Position numbers and translations under genes: made by a program. Shown piece by piece: positions 8,507-17,989 of a stretch of 64,000 bases of DNA. The notes beneath the pieces were generated by a model, which was not told the DNA's origin, did no database searches, and saw nothing but the letters and a program-made list of their open reading frames with translations. Position 1 is the stretch's first letter. Every line of letters begins with the position of its first letter. The stretch is from Sphingobacteriia bacterium. GTDB taxonomy: Bacteria; Bacteroidota; Bacteroidia; Chitinophagales; Chitinophagaceae. The stretch is from assembly GCA_017304675.1 (NCBI GenBank), contig JAFKLS010000019.1, positions 62,001 through 126,000 of the forward strand. The letters run 5' to 3'.

Positions 8507-8517
8507 ATATAAGAACC

Positions 8518-8775
8518 ATGTGTTTAGCAATTCCCGGTAAAATCATGAGCATATCTGCACAGTTAGATGAAACATTCAGAACAGGCCTGGTAACATTTGG
8601 CGGCATACAAAAAGAAGTGAATTTATGTATGGTACCTGAAGCGCAGGTGGGTAATTATGTACTGGTACATGTAGGGGTTGCTATTGGTGTTGTAGATGAA
8701 GAAGAGGCAATGAAGGTATTTAGTTATTTAAAAGAGATGGGTGAAGTGCATGAGCTGGAAGCAACCGTATCATAG
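8518..8775 (+). CDS. hypC: Hydrogenase assembly chaperone HypC
   Basis: HypC carries the Fe(CN)2CO unit with HypD and hands it to the large-subunit precursor. The protein is 85 residues and begins MCLAIPGKI, where C2 is the essential iron-binding cysteine. The remaining beta-barrel pattern is normal. It lies 11 bp after hypF and 37 bp before hypD. Confidence 0.97.
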   Translation: MCLAIPGKIMSISAQLDETFRTGLVTFGGIQKEVNLCMVPEAQVGNYVLVHVGVAIGVVDEEEAMKVFSYLKEMGEVHELEATVS

Positions 8776-8812
8776 TATTATACCATTATTCAAACAATTA
8801 ATCCCTCTTCTC

Positions 8813-9907
8813 ATGAAATACCTGTCAGAATACAGAGACCCTGAAATGGTAGAAGCTTTTTTAAAAGAGATACACCACATCACTACACGGCCCTGGACCT
8901 TAATGGAAATATGCGGAGGGCAAACGCACAGCCTTGTAAAGAACGGTATTCTGAACATGCTGCCTGCTAACATTACCATGGTTCACGGGCCGGGCTGTCC
9001 TGTATGTGTTACAAGTGTAAGTGTTATAGACGAAGCGATTTTTCTGGCAGAGCAACCTCATGTTATTTTCTGCTCTTTTGGTGATATGCTCCGGGTACCT
9101 GGCAGTAAAAAAAGCTTGCTGGAATGCAAAGCTTCAGGTGCCGATATACGCATACTTTATTCACCTTTAGAAGCCGTGCAATTGGCAAAAAATAATCCCG
9201 ATAAACAAATTGTTTTTTTTGCTGTTGGATTTGAAACAACAGCACCTTCTAACGCATTAAGTGTTGTGCAGGCGGCTAAATTAGAATTGAATAATTATAG
9301 CATACTCGCTTCACATGTATTGGTTCCTCCGGCCATGGAGGCAATATTAAGCGATACAAACAATACAATAAATGCATTCCTTGCTGCAGGACATGTTTGC
9401 ACAATTATGGGTATGGAAGAATACGAACCTGTTGCAGAAAAATACAAATGCCCGATTGTTATTACCGGCTTTGAGCCTGTTGATCTTTTGCAGGGAATTT
9501 TAATGGCCGTAAAACAATTGGAAAAAGGAGAGCATAAGGTGGAAAACCAATATACCCGTTATGTGCAGCGAGAAGGCAATAGAATGGCTGTTGATATTAT
9601 TAATAGTGTTTTTGCGGTGAATGATAGGGTATGGCGTGGTATTGGCACAATACCCAATAGCGGATACGAGGTGAATGAGCAATATAAAAATTACAATGCA
9701 CGTATAAAATTCAATATAGACATAGAAAAAGCAATGGAGAATAAAGATTGCATTAGCGGAGATATTATGAAAGGTTTGAAAAAACCAAAACAATGTCCCA
9801 ACTTCGGCGCCAAATGTAAACCGGAACATCCTTTAGGTGCTCCCATGGTGAGCAGTGAAGGGGCCTGTGCAGCTTATTATCAGTATGCCGGTATTAACCA
9901 TGTTTAG
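8813..9907 (+). CDS. hypD: Hydrogenase Fe-cofactor scaffold HypD
   Basis: HypD is the iron-sulfur scaffold on which Fe(CN)2CO is built together with HypC. I chose the ATG at 8813 ([10 protein letters not shown], 364 residues) because the longer frame overlaps hypC and adds non-homologous sequence. Conserved elements are [10 protein letters not shown] (C34), [10 protein letters not shown] (C62, C65), [10 protein letters not shown] and the C-terminal [4Fe-4S] region with CPNFGAKC and EGACAAYY. Its stop is 7 bp before the TonB receptor ATG, so the two are one transcript. Confidence 0.97.
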   Translation: MKYLSEYRDPEMVEAFLKEIHHITTRPWTLMEICGGQTHSLVKNGILNMLPANITMVHGPGCPVCVTSVSVIDEAIFLAEQPHVIFCSFGDMLRVPGSKKSLLECKASGADIRILYSPLEAVQLAKNNPDKQIVFFAVGFETTAPSNALSVVQAAKLELNNYSILASHVLVPPAMEAILSDTNNTINAFLAAGHVCTIMGMEEYEPVAEKYKCPIVITGFEPVDLLQGILMAVKQLEKGEHKVENQYTRYVQREGNRMAVDIINSVFAVNDRVWRGIGTIPNSGYEVNEQYKNYNARIKFNIDIEKAMENKDCISGDIMKGLKKPKQCPNFGAKCKPEHPLGAPMVSSEGACAAYYQYAGINHV

Positions 9908-9914
9908 TATAGTT

Positions 9915-12152
9915 ATGAGAAATATTGTATGTTTTTTATTGTGTATTAGCGTACATGCAGCCTATGGTCAGAAAATAATTAAAGGCATAGTGTTAGATGC
10001 CAAAACGAATTTGCCAATTGAAAATATTACGGTACAGCCGGCTCCGGCAGGAACACCGGTACACACAGACGGCAGGGGGCGGTTCATGTTTAAAAGTATT
10101 GAACCCCTAACAAGTGTTGCTTTTATATCTATAGGCTACGAAACAAAAGTTTTGCCTATTACTGAAATGCAGGACAATAAAGCAATCTATCTTCAACAAC
10201 AAAAAATACAACTGGAAAATGTTGTTGTAACTGCAAAAGCGGGTAAAGAATACTCTATTATCAGCAAAACAGATATTAAAATGCGGGGCATTAACAATGC
10301 ACAGGAAATTTTAAGAATGGTTCCGGGTTTGTTTATTGGCCAACACCAGGGAGGCGGTAAGGCAGAACAGATATTTATGCGGGGGTTTGATTGTGATCAT
10401 GGTACTGATATTAATATTACTGCCGACGGGCTGCCGGTAAATATGGTATCGCATGCACATGGGCAGGGTTATGCCGATATGCATTTTATAATTCCGGAAA
10501 CCATTGAGCAGGTAGATTTTCAGAAAGGCCCGTATACAACTTCAAAAGGAAATTTTACCACATCCGGTTATGTAGATGTACAAACTAAAAACGCGTTAAC
10601 GGGTAATCTTGTAAAGCTTGAAGGCGGCATGTACGATACGTACAGGGCTTTAGGAATGTTTAATTTATTGAGTACAACGGCAAAAGCTAAACAGCAGTCG
10701 TGGTATGTGGCATCAGAATATGCGTACTCCAATGGTTACTTCGATCATCCGCAGGATTTTAAGCGAACTAATTTTTTTTCTAAATATAATGGCAAGATTA
10801 CTGGGCAAACTTATTTAACTATCAGCGCTTCTTCATTTAGTAGTAAATGGAATGCCTCCGGCCAAATACCCGAAAGAGCAGTGAATAGTGGCCTTATCAG
10901 TTTTTATGGGGCTATAGATTCAACAGAGGGCGGACAAACTTCACGGTCTAATATCAATGCACAATTCATCACTACTTTAAAGAACGGTTCTTTAATTAAA
11001 AATCAATTTTATTATTCCAATTATTATTTCGATCTGCATTCAAACTTCACTTTCTATTTGAATGATTCGGTTAACGGAGATCAGCTTCGCCAGAAAGAGG
11101 CCCGGAATATATTGGGATATAATGGTGTATATCAGCATCAGTCCAATATCGGTTCTGTATTGTTTAATACCGAAATGGGAGCAGGAGTGCGATATGATAG
11201 GATTAATAATATTGAACTTTCGCATACTAAAGACAGGTACACATTATTAGACAAGATGGCTTATGGAAATATAGCAGAAACAAATCTATCGGCATACATC
11301 AGCGAAGCAATTCATCTCTCAGAAAAATTAAACGTGAATGCAGGATTAAGAGCCGATATGTTCCTTAATAACTATACCGATCATTTAAAAGCAGACAGCC
11401 TCTTTAAAGCAAATGCTGCCATTCTTAGCCCTAAGTTAGGAATTGCCTATCAATACAATAAAACAACACAGTTTTATATAAATATCGGTAAAGGCTTTCA
11501 TTCCAACGATACAAGGGTTTGTGTTATGGAAAAAGGCAAACAGGTATTGCCACCTGCTTATGCTGCAGATTTGGGAACGGTTTTAAAACCGGTAAAAAAC
11601 TTATTAATGCAATTTGCAGTATGGTATTTATGGTTAGATCAGGAATTTGTTTATAACGGAGATGACGGCACACCTTCTCCTTCCGGTAAAACACAAAGAA
11701 AAGGAGCTGATTTTTCTATTCGATACGAACCCTTGCATTCGCTTTACATAGATGCAGATGTAAATTATGCACATGGCAGGTTTATAGAAGAATTGAAAGG
11801 GCAGGACTATATTCCTCTGGCGCCGGTATGGAGCAGCACCGGTGGCATAACTTATAAAAATAAAAACGGGTTTAACGGCAGCTTAAGATATCGTTGGTTG
11901 GGCAACAGGCCTGCTAATGAAGATTATAGCCTTACTGCACAAGGGTATTTTGTGAATGATTTTGTTTTGAATTATACCGGGAAGAAATATGAAGTGGGAT
12001 TAACCATTAACAATGTGTTTAATGTTAAATGGAAAGAAACACAGTTTGATACCATAAGCAGGTTAAAAAATGAAGTAGCGCCGGTAGAAGAGATCAACTT
12101 TACTGCCGGAACAAAACTGGCTGCCAAACTAAGCTTCTCCGTATATTTTTAA
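9915..12152 (+). CDS. TonB-dependent receptor inside the hyp operon (candidate nickel importer)
   Basis: This is an outer-membrane receptor of 745 residues. From the chosen ATG at 9915 it has a signal peptide (MRNIVCFLLC...AYGQ), a carboxypeptidase-regulatory-like domain (~20-105), a plug domain (~110-220, with NNAQEILRMVPG and MRGFDCDHGTDINITADG), and a 22-strand-type barrel ending SFSVYF with a terminal aromatic. An alternative ATG at 9900 overlaps the hypD stop. It lies 7 bp after hypD and 9 bp before hypE, an unusual place. The plug segment VSHAHGQGYADMHF is His-rich. Known TonB receptors for nickel exist (FrpB4-type in Helicobacter), so nickel is the obvious candidate substrate, but this is inference from position. 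Confidence 0.93.
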   Translation: MRNIVCFLLCISVHAAYGQKIIKGIVLDAKTNLPIENITVQPAPAGTPVHTDGRGRFMFKSIEPLTSVAFISIGYETKVLPITEMQDNKAIYLQQQKIQLENVVVTAKAGKEYSIISKTDIKMRGINNAQEILRMVPGLFIGQHQGGGKAEQIFMRGFDCDHGTDINITADGLPVNMVSHAHGQGYADMHFIIPETIEQVDFQKGPYTTSKGNFTTSGYVDVQTKNALTGNLVKLEGGMYDTYRALGMFNLLSTTAKAKQQSWYVASEYAYSNGYFDHPQDFKRTNFFSKYNGKITGQTYLTISASSFSSKWNASGQIPERAVNSGLISFYGAIDSTEGGQTSRSNINAQFITTLKNGSLIKNQFYYSNYYFDLHSNFTFYLNDSVNGDQLRQKEARNILGYNGVYQHQSNIGSVLFNTEMGAGVRYDRINNIELSHTKDRYTLLDKMAYGNIAETNLSAYISEAIHLSEKLNVNAGLRADMFLNNYTDHLKADSLFKANAAILSPKLGIAYQYNKTTQFYINIGKGFHSNDTRVCVMEKGKQVLPPAYAADLGTVLKPVKNLLMQFAVWYLWLDQEFVYNGDDGTPSPSGKTQRKGADFSIRYEPLHSLYIDADVNYAHGRFIEELKGQDYIPLAPVWSSTGGITYKNKNGFNGSLRYRWLGNRPANEDYSLTAQGYFVNDFVLNYTGKKYEVGLTINNVFNVKWKETQFDTISRLKNEVAPVEEINFTAGTKLAAKLSFSVYF

Positions 12153-12161
12153 ATAAAACAC

Positions 12162-13217
12162 ATGGATGAAAAGATTACTGTACAAATGAGTTGCCCTATG
12201 CCCAAATTTGATTTTGATGTAATCACTTTAGGGCATGGAAGCGGTGGGTTACTTACTCACCGTTTATTGCAGAGCGGGGTTTTTAACCTTTTTAGTAATG
12301 ATCTTTTAGACCAGCAACACGATGGTGCAAGCTTTGAGTTGAATGGAAAAATTGCATTCAGCACAGATAGCTATGTTATTTCTCCCATATTCTTTCCCGG
12401 AGGCAATATTGGCGATGTGGCTGTTAACGGAACAGTGAACGATCTGGCCATGTGCGGCGCTGAAGCAAAGTATTTATCGCTCGGGTTTATTGTAGAAGAG
12501 GGTTTTGCCATGAATGAATTCTGGAAGGTACTTGTGAGCATTAAAACAGCAGCAGAAAAAGCAAATGTGAAAATTGTAACAGGCGATACCAAAGTGGTGG
12601 AAAAAGGTAAAGGAGATAAGTTGTTCATCAACACCTCCGGCATAGGCATCGTACATACTAATGCATTCATTCATCACCGGAATATTGAGGCTGGCGATGC
12701 AATTATCATCAGTGGTAATATAGCGGCTCATGGCATTGCCATTATGAGTTTGCGGGAAGGGTTAACGTTTGAAACAAGTATTCAGAGCGATACCACTAAT
12801 CTTAATCATACGGTACTGGCGCTGGTTAGCAAATACGGAAAAGATATCAGGTTTCTCAGAGATCCAACCCGTGGAGGCCTTGCTTCTGTATTGAATGAGG
12901 TTGCAGAGCTAACTCAACTGGGTTTTCATATAGATCAAAAACTGATACCTGTACAGGAACAGGTGGAAAGCGCTTGCGAAATGCTGGGCTTAGATCCGTT
13001 ATATGTTGCCAATGAGGGATTATTTGTAGCAATTGTAAAAAAAGAATCGGCTGGTGCTTTTTTAAACGACCTGCAAAAAGATTGTAACGGTATACATGCA
13101 GCCATTATTGGGGAAGTATTAGCTGATAACGGCGGAAAAGTGATTCTTAAAAGCAGGATAGGAGGCCGGCGTGTTGTTAATTATTTAACGGGAGAACAAT
13201 TACCGAGAATTTGCTAA
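12162..13217 (+). CDS. hypE: Carbamoyl dehydratase HypE
   Basis: HypE dehydrates the thiocarbamate on its own C-terminal cysteine to thiocyanate, giving the CN ligands for the active-site iron. The protein is 351 residues and ends PRIC, the diagnostic flexible tail with the modified cysteine at the last position. The PurM-like ATP-binding fold shows as LGHGSGG near the N-terminus, FSTDSYVISPIFFPGGNIG and LRDPTRGGLASVLNE. It follows the TonB receptor by 9 bp and is the last gene before a strong terminator. Confidence 0.97.
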   Translation: MDEKITVQMSCPMPKFDFDVITLGHGSGGLLTHRLLQSGVFNLFSNDLLDQQHDGASFELNGKIAFSTDSYVISPIFFPGGNIGDVAVNGTVNDLAMCGAEAKYLSLGFIVEEGFAMNEFWKVLVSIKTAAEKANVKIVTGDTKVVEKGKGDKLFINTSGIGIVHTNAFIHHRNIEAGDAIIISGNIAAHGIAIMSLREGLTFETSIQSDTTNLNHTVLALVSKYGKDIRFLRDPTRGGLASVLNEVAELTQLGFHIDQKLIPVQEQVESACEMLGLDPLYVANEGLFVAIVKKESAGAFLNDLQKDCNGIHAAIIGEVLADNGGKVILKSRIGGRRVVNYLTGEQLPRIC

Positions 13218-13253
13218 AAAAAAGAGTTGATGATATTCATCAACTCTTTTTTT
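13217..13253. terminator. Bidirectional terminator between hypE and efflux operon
   Basis: A 10 bp perfect stem GAGTTGATGA / TCATCAACTC (13224-13233 and 13237-13246) with a TAT loop is preceded by seven A and followed by seven T. It serves the rightward hyp operon and the leftward efflux operon, whose last stop is at 13285. Confidence 0.88.
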
Positions 13254-13255
13254 AT

Positions 13256-13269
13256 AACTCATAACTCAT
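13256..13269. repeat. Heptamer repeat AACTCAT x2
   Basis: Two perfect copies of AACTCAT in tandem lie just after the terminator. The same heptamer family is found before recG (39045-39127). Confidence 0.45.
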
Positions 13270-13284
13270 CTCTCTTTCTTATTC

Positions 13285-14583
13285 CTACCAATAAGTATAT
13301 CCCATCAATTTCGCCAGGTCTACCTTAGATAAACATAATTGAAACTGATACTTTAATTCCATTAACTGTATTTTTTGAGTGGTGGTGGCAGCATTGGTTA
13401 ATTCAAGATTGGTGCTTACGCCATTTTTAAACCTTGTGGCCGCAAGTTGCTGGGCATATTTGGCATCGTCAATTTGTTTTTGAGTGTACCTTATCCGCTC
13501 CATATTACTTTGAATGTCTGTTAGGGTTTGTTCAATATCCCTTTTGTAATTACTGTTCAATGTTTCTGCTGCCAGTTGATTTTGTTTTACAAATGTTTCT
13601 GCCAGTTTTGTTTGTTGTTTGGCTTTGCCGCCATTATAAATAGGAATAGATAAACCAATACCTGCCTGGTAATTGAAACGCATTTCCGTTACATCAGGCA
13701 CATAACCGTTTTTATACCCTGTGTTTGCCTGAAGGCCAACAAAAGGTTTGTCTGCAGTCTTAGCGATTGTTACATCCGATTCTGCCTGTTTTATTTTATC
13801 TTTTATCAGTTGAAATTCTATGTTATTGGCTTTCGCTGTAGCCAGGGCGGCATCTGCATCTGTAAGGTTTACCTCAAAATCAAAATTCAGGCCTTTTTGT
13901 TGTTTAATGCCGGTTGTATATTCCAGCAAGATCTTTTGGCGATCTAAAAGGTTTTGAAGATCAACTTTCCTGTTTTGCTCTTCATTGATTTGCGTTTGAA
14001 TATTCAGAACATCAATCTTCAGCGCATCACCATCTTTCAGCTTTGCTGCAACTAGTTTTAAATTGTCGGTTAAAAACAGAATAACGCTGTCTTGAATATC
14101 GATGGCTTTTTTCAGGTATACTATATTGTAATAAATCTGTGTAACCTGGTTGGCCAATTGCACCCTTGCATTGTCTGCATTGTGTTTGGCGAACTGAATA
14201 TCATCTTTCGATTTTTGAACGGCAGCTTCAATTCTTCCAAAATCAAATAGGGTATAACTGGCATTTACGCCAGCGTTCATAGCATGAACAGGTGCAAATT
14301 GAAAATCTACCAGGCTGCCGCCGGGGCCTCCCGGAAAGGGAATGGTAATTTTGGGTTGTATATAGGCATAGCTTGCATTACCGGTTACTTCAGGTAGTTT
14401 GTTGATCTTTGTTAATGCCAGTTTCTCTTCGGAAGTTTTTACCATATTCTCCGCTTCTATTACTTTTGGGAAATAGGTAAAAGATTGTGTAATTAAAGAT
14501 TTCAGTTCATTATTTACAGATACCTGCGCTTTTGCAAGAAAAACAGGTAAGCTTACCATAACTACTGCATAAAATTTCTTCAT
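13285..14583 (-). CDS. TolC-family outer-membrane efflux protein
   Basis: This is the outer-membrane channel of a tripartite drug exporter, 432 residues. It has a signal peptide (MKKFYAVVMVSLPVFLAKAQ) and two long alpha-helical repeats with the TolC-type pattern (ALTKINKLPEVTGNASY in the first, and ADKPFVGLQANTGYKNG at the equivalent place in the second). It is the last gene of the operon tetR-EmrA-like-EmrB-like-tolC, 25 bp after the transporter stop. Two repeats and the length fit the family. Confidence 0.94.
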   Translation of the reverse strand: MKKFYAVVMVSLPVFLAKAQVSVNNELKSLITQSFTYFPKVIEAENMVKTSEEKLALTKINKLPEVTGNASYAYIQPKITIPFPGGPGGSLVDFQFAPVHAMNAGVNASYTLFDFGRIEAAVQKSKDDIQFAKHNADNARVQLANQVTQIYYNIVYLKKAIDIQDSVILFLTDNLKLVAAKLKDGDALKIDVLNIQTQINEEQNRKVDLQNLLDRQKILLEYTTGIKQQKGLNFDFEVNLTDADAALATAKANNIEFQLIKDKIKQAESDVTIAKTADKPFVGLQANTGYKNGYVPDVTEMRFNYQAGIGLSIPIYNGGKAKQQTKLAETFVKQNQLAAETLNSNYKRDIEQTLTDIQSNMERIRYTQKQIDDAKYAQQLAATRFKNGVSTNLELTNAATTTQKIQLMELKYQFQLCLSKVDLAKLMGYTYW

Positions 14584-14608
14584 CGCTATAAGTTTAATGT
14601 TTTCAATA

Positions 14609-16192
14609 TTAATGTGCTTCTGCCGCTGCTTTCATTGCTGCAGCCTGCTCTGTGGCCGATTTCTTTTTTACCCTTAAAAAAGTAACAAGTGGTATTACGA
14701 GCAAAAAGAAAATACCTATCAGCCTGAATGTATCAAGATATGAAAGGAAATAAGCCTGCCTGTCTACAGAACCATTCACTAATGCATAAGCTTTAGTAGT
14801 GGCATTAGCAACATCTCCTGTTTTGCTGATGATACCTTGTGATAGTGCATTTACTCTTTCACCGAGCTGTGCTGAACCATTCGGTATCAGGCTAACAAGA
14901 TCGCTTCGGTGCTGGGCATAGCGTTGTGCTATATAATTATTGGCCATAGCAATACCGAATGCACCTCCTAACTGCCGGATCATATTGTTCAGCGAAATGC
15001 CGGAAGCATAATCTTTTGGCTGTAAACCTGCAACTGCCTGGTTAATTAAAGGAAGCTGGCACATAGAAATACCTACAGCTCTTATTACCAGTGGCAAAAA
15101 GAAACTCCATTTACCTACTTCCGGGCTTACACTTGCACTTAAATAAGCATATAATGCAAATAACAAAAAGCCTGTAACCACAAATGGAATGGGTGTAACA
15201 CCCTTGCTCATGGTTTTACCAATAATTGGCATCATTACAACGGCTGCCATGGTAGGCGGCAGTAGCGAAACACCTGTTTCGTAAGCAGTAAAGCCAAGCA
15301 CTCTCTGTGCAAGTACCGGGTACACGAATACCGAAGTAAATAGCCCGAACCCCGCAACGAAAGTGAAAATGGTGGTAAAAGCAAGATTCCTGTTTCCGAG
15401 TACTTTCAGGTTTACGGCAGGCTGCTCTATATTCAACTCGTAAATAATAAAAGCAATAAGGCCTACTACAGCAATCACGGAACAGATACGGATAGATTCG
15501 CTGCTAAACCAGTCGTCGCTTTCTCCTCTTTCCAAAACATATTGTAAACAACCGATGCCTGCCATGAGCAAAATAATGCCCGTATAGTCGATCGATATTT
15601 TATGTTTGTTCTTTCCTTCATCCGGCTTTTTCTCAATGAAATAAAATGATAATAATGTTGCTGCGATACCAATTGGAATATTGATCATGAAGATTAATGG
15701 CCATGATGCATGATCTATAAGATAACCTCCGAGAGTAGGGCCTAATGTTGGCCCCAGAACCAATCCCATTCCGAATAAACCAGAGGCGATTGGCCTGTCT
15801 TTGGGTTCGAATGCATCGAATAAAATGGCTTGAGAAGTAGATAATAATGCTCCTCCGCCAACACCTTGTACAAACCGCCATATAATGATCTCTACCAGTG
15901 TGGTAGATTGAGCACACATGTAAGATGCGGCAGTGAAGATGATCATAGACACAATGTAATAGTTCTTCCTTCCAAAATATTCTGCCAGGAAACTGGTGAG
16001 TGGAATGATGATTACATTGGCAATGGCGTAAGAAGTAATTACCCAGCTAATATCTTCAATATTTACTCCCAGGCTACCACTCATATCTGTTAAAGCAACG
16101 TTTACAATGGAAGTATCAATTAACTCCATTACGGCTGCAGTTACAGTGGTGATAACGATGATGGCTTTCGCAAAACCTTTGGGCGTTGCCAT
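14609..16192 (-). CDS. DHA2-family MFS drug transporter (EmrB/QacA type)
   Basis: This is a proton-driven multidrug exporter in the inner membrane, 527 residues, with about 14 hydrophobic helices as expected for DHA2. Helix 1 carries MELIDTSIVNVAL (motif D1-like). The antiporter motif C is GLVLGPTLGPTLGGYL. AEYFGRKNYY matches motif A after helix 2. The C-terminus is alanine-rich and charged. It sits between the membrane-fusion gene (28 bp upstream) and the TolC-like gene (25 bp downstream), giving a full EmrAB-TolC-like system. Confidence 0.95.
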   Translation of the reverse strand: MATPKGFAKAIIVITTVTAAVMELIDTSIVNVALTDMSGSLGVNIEDISWVITSYAIANVIIIPLTSFLAEYFGRKNYYIVSMIIFTAASYMCAQSTTLVEIIIWRFVQGVGGGALLSTSQAILFDAFEPKDRPIASGLFGMGLVLGPTLGPTLGGYLIDHASWPLIFMINIPIGIAATLLSFYFIEKKPDEGKNKHKISIDYTGIILLMAGIGCLQYVLERGESDDWFSSESIRICSVIAVVGLIAFIIYELNIEQPAVNLKVLGNRNLAFTTIFTFVAGFGLFTSVFVYPVLAQRVLGFTAYETGVSLLPPTMAAVVMMPIIGKTMSKGVTPIPFVVTGFLLFALYAYLSASVSPEVGKWSFFLPLVIRAVGISMCQLPLINQAVAGLQPKDYASGISLNNMIRQLGGAFGIAMANNYIAQRYAQHRSDLVSLIPNGSAQLGERVNALSQGIISKTGDVANATTKAYALVNGSVDRQAYFLSYLDTFRLIGIFFLLVIPLVTFLRVKKKSATEQAAAMKAAAEAH

Positions 16193-16220
16193 ATGTTTAA
16201 TTTAGTGATTGAATGATTGA

Positions 16221-17264
16221 TTAGTTGTTAGAGGCAATAACGAAAACACTTAAGCCTGCTCTTAACATTGCTTGATATTTTTCAACATGGTCTATCCATA
16301 TTTTTACCGGTATGCGTTGTGTTACTTTTACAAAGTTGCCACTGGCATTATCAGGAGGCAGCAATGCAAATTTTGCTCCTGTAGCCTCACTAAGGCTTGC
16401 AACTGTTCCGGTAATTTTTTCATCGGGGTAAGCATCAATTCTCAACTCTACTTTTTTCCCCGGTGTTAAAGCATGCAACTGGTTTTCTTTAAAGTTGGCT
16501 ACCACCCAATAAGTTGTATCGTTCACAATAGAGAAAAGGGGAGTACCTGCCTGTACAAACTGGCCAACGCTTACATTTTTCTTACCTATTTTTCCGGTTA
16601 CAGGCGCGGTAATTTTAGTGTAGGATATTTTTAATAACTGTTGGTCAATCTTCGCTTTTTTTACTTGCAGGGCGGCTTCTGCTTTTTTAACAGAAGCTTC
16701 CAGCACTGCTATTCTGCTCTCTGCAGAAGCCAGGTCGTTTTTATTATTGTCCAGTTGTTTTTGTGCTGTTTCCAAGCCAAATTTACTATCATCAAATTGT
16801 TTTTTGGTAATGGCTTCACCGGCATAAAGATTTTTATCGCGTTGATAATCTTCCTGGGCTTTTTGTAAACGAACATTGGCTATATCAATATTCCCTTTGT
16901 TCACTTTTAAAGAAACGAGCGCATTGTTCAAAGCGGCTTTTGCATTTACAATGTCTACTTCTGCCTGGTTGTAATCTGCTTGCATTTCCTGTAATTGGGT
17001 TTGCAGTTCTGCATCATCAATCTCTGCTACTAGTTGTTCGGCTTTAACACTGTCGTAATCTTTTACGCCAATAGATTTTACATAGCCGGAAACGCGAGGC
17101 AACACCGGTGTGATCTGGGTTTCAATCTGGGCATTGTCTGTTGTTTCATGTGTTAATGAAAAAGAGATTTTCTGGTAACCAAAATAAATGGCCACTGCCA
17201 GAACAATTCCCAGGATAATGATACGTAAAGGGGATTTTTTCTTTTGTTCGATTGCTTGTTCCAT
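16221..17264 (-). CDS. EmrA/HlyD-family membrane fusion protein
   Basis: This is the periplasmic adaptor linking the MFS pump to the TolC-like channel, 347 residues. It has one N-terminal membrane helix (about 14-30), a biotinyl-lipoyl domain start (VLPRVSGYVKSIGVKDYDSV), a long coiled-coil hairpin (about 85-195, rich in A/K/Q), the second lipoyl half (ITAPVTGKIGKKNVSVGQFV) and a beta-barrel (ANFKENQLHALTPGKKVEL). It starts 6 bp after the tetR stop. Confidence 0.95.
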   Translation of the reverse strand: MEQAIEQKKKSPLRIIILGIVLAVAIYFGYQKISFSLTHETTDNAQIETQITPVLPRVSGYVKSIGVKDYDSVKAEQLVAEIDDAELQTQLQEMQADYNQAEVDIVNAKAALNNALVSLKVNKGNIDIANVRLQKAQEDYQRDKNLYAGEAITKKQFDDSKFGLETAQKQLDNNKNDLASAESRIAVLEASVKKAEAALQVKKAKIDQQLLKISYTKITAPVTGKIGKKNVSVGQFVQAGTPLFSIVNDTTYWVVANFKENQLHALTPGKKVELRIDAYPDEKITGTVASLSEATGAKFALLPPDNASGNFVKVTQRIPVKIWIDHVEKYQAMLRAGLSVFVIASNN

Positions 17265-17270
17265 AATTTT

Positions 17271-17894
17271 TTACGATTGAATTAAAAGATGAGAATGAAT
17301 CATTTGTTTTATATGGGTAACTAACCTTTTTTTAAACTGTTCGTCTTTGTAAGGATTATAGTTGTCGCCTTTCCCGGTAAATGTGTTGCAAACCTTACGT
17401 GATTTTAAAACCTGATTAATGGTGCCGATAATGCTGGCAAATACCAATGGTGGGTCTACTTTTTTAAATACTTTTTTCTTTATGCCTTTTTCAATAATGT
17501 TATTGAAATTTTTTGTGTTCTGAATGAAAGAGTCAATGGCTTTATCATGTAAAACCTCTCTGTTGGTAAACAGCATTTCCTGTTGCAATACCCTGTGAAA
17601 TTCAGGCTGATCTAAGAAACGCTCTACATAAGATTCAATAATGATGTCCACTTTTTCCAGCTCGGTTAACTGTTTATCATCATTCAATTCGGCAATTCTC
17701 TCACGCATAAAAGATATCTTGTCTTCCACCAATTGCTGAAACAATCCTTCCTTAGAGCCGAAATAATAATTAATCATCGCCAAGTTTACATCAGCCCTTG
17801 TTGCGAGGTCTCTTACACTGGTCCCTTCAAAACCCTTTTCCGCAAAAAGCGCTATTGCTGTGTTGATGATGTGTTGTTTTTTGTCTGCTGACAT
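17271..17894 (-). CDS. TetR-family transcriptional regulator of the efflux operon
   Basis: This 207-residue repressor has an N-terminal helix-turn-helix (GTSVRDLATRADVNLAMINYYFGSKEGLF, read in two parts: GTSVRDLATRADV and NLAMINYYFGSKEGLF). The C-terminal ligand domain is typical in length. It is the first gene of the leftward operon and presumably represses its own promoter. A tandem dyad candidate operator lies 27-61 bp upstream of its start. Confidence 0.94.
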   Translation of the reverse strand: MSADKKQHIINTAIALFAEKGFEGTSVRDLATRADVNLAMINYYFGSKEGLFQQLVEDKISFMRERIAELNDDKQLTELEKVDIIIESYVERFLDQPEFHRVLQQEMLFTNREVLHDKAIDSFIQNTKNFNNIIEKGIKKKVFKKVDPPLVFASIIGTINQVLKSRKVCNTFTGKGDNYNPYKDEQFKKRLVTHIKQMIHSHLLIQS

Positions 17895-17920
17895 ATGTCA
17901 TGGCTTTTGAAAACACAAAA

Positions 17921-17955
17921 TTAAACAAATGTTTGATTTAAACAAACGTTTAATT
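17921..17955. promoter_or_regulatory. Tandem TetR operator candidate
   Basis: Two 18 bp units, TTAAACAAATGTTTGATT (17921-17938) and TTAAACAAACGTTTAATT (17938-17955), share one base and repeat with a 17 bp period. Each is a dyad TTAAAC-N4-GTTTRA, the second being perfect in its 6 bp arms. The site is in the 95 bp gap between tetR and the divergent GH1 gene, so it could control both. The period of about 1.6 helical turns would fit two cooperative repressor dimers. Confidence 0.6.
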
Positions 17956-17989
17956 AAATTTTATTTAAAAAAATAACATTCCGGTAATA

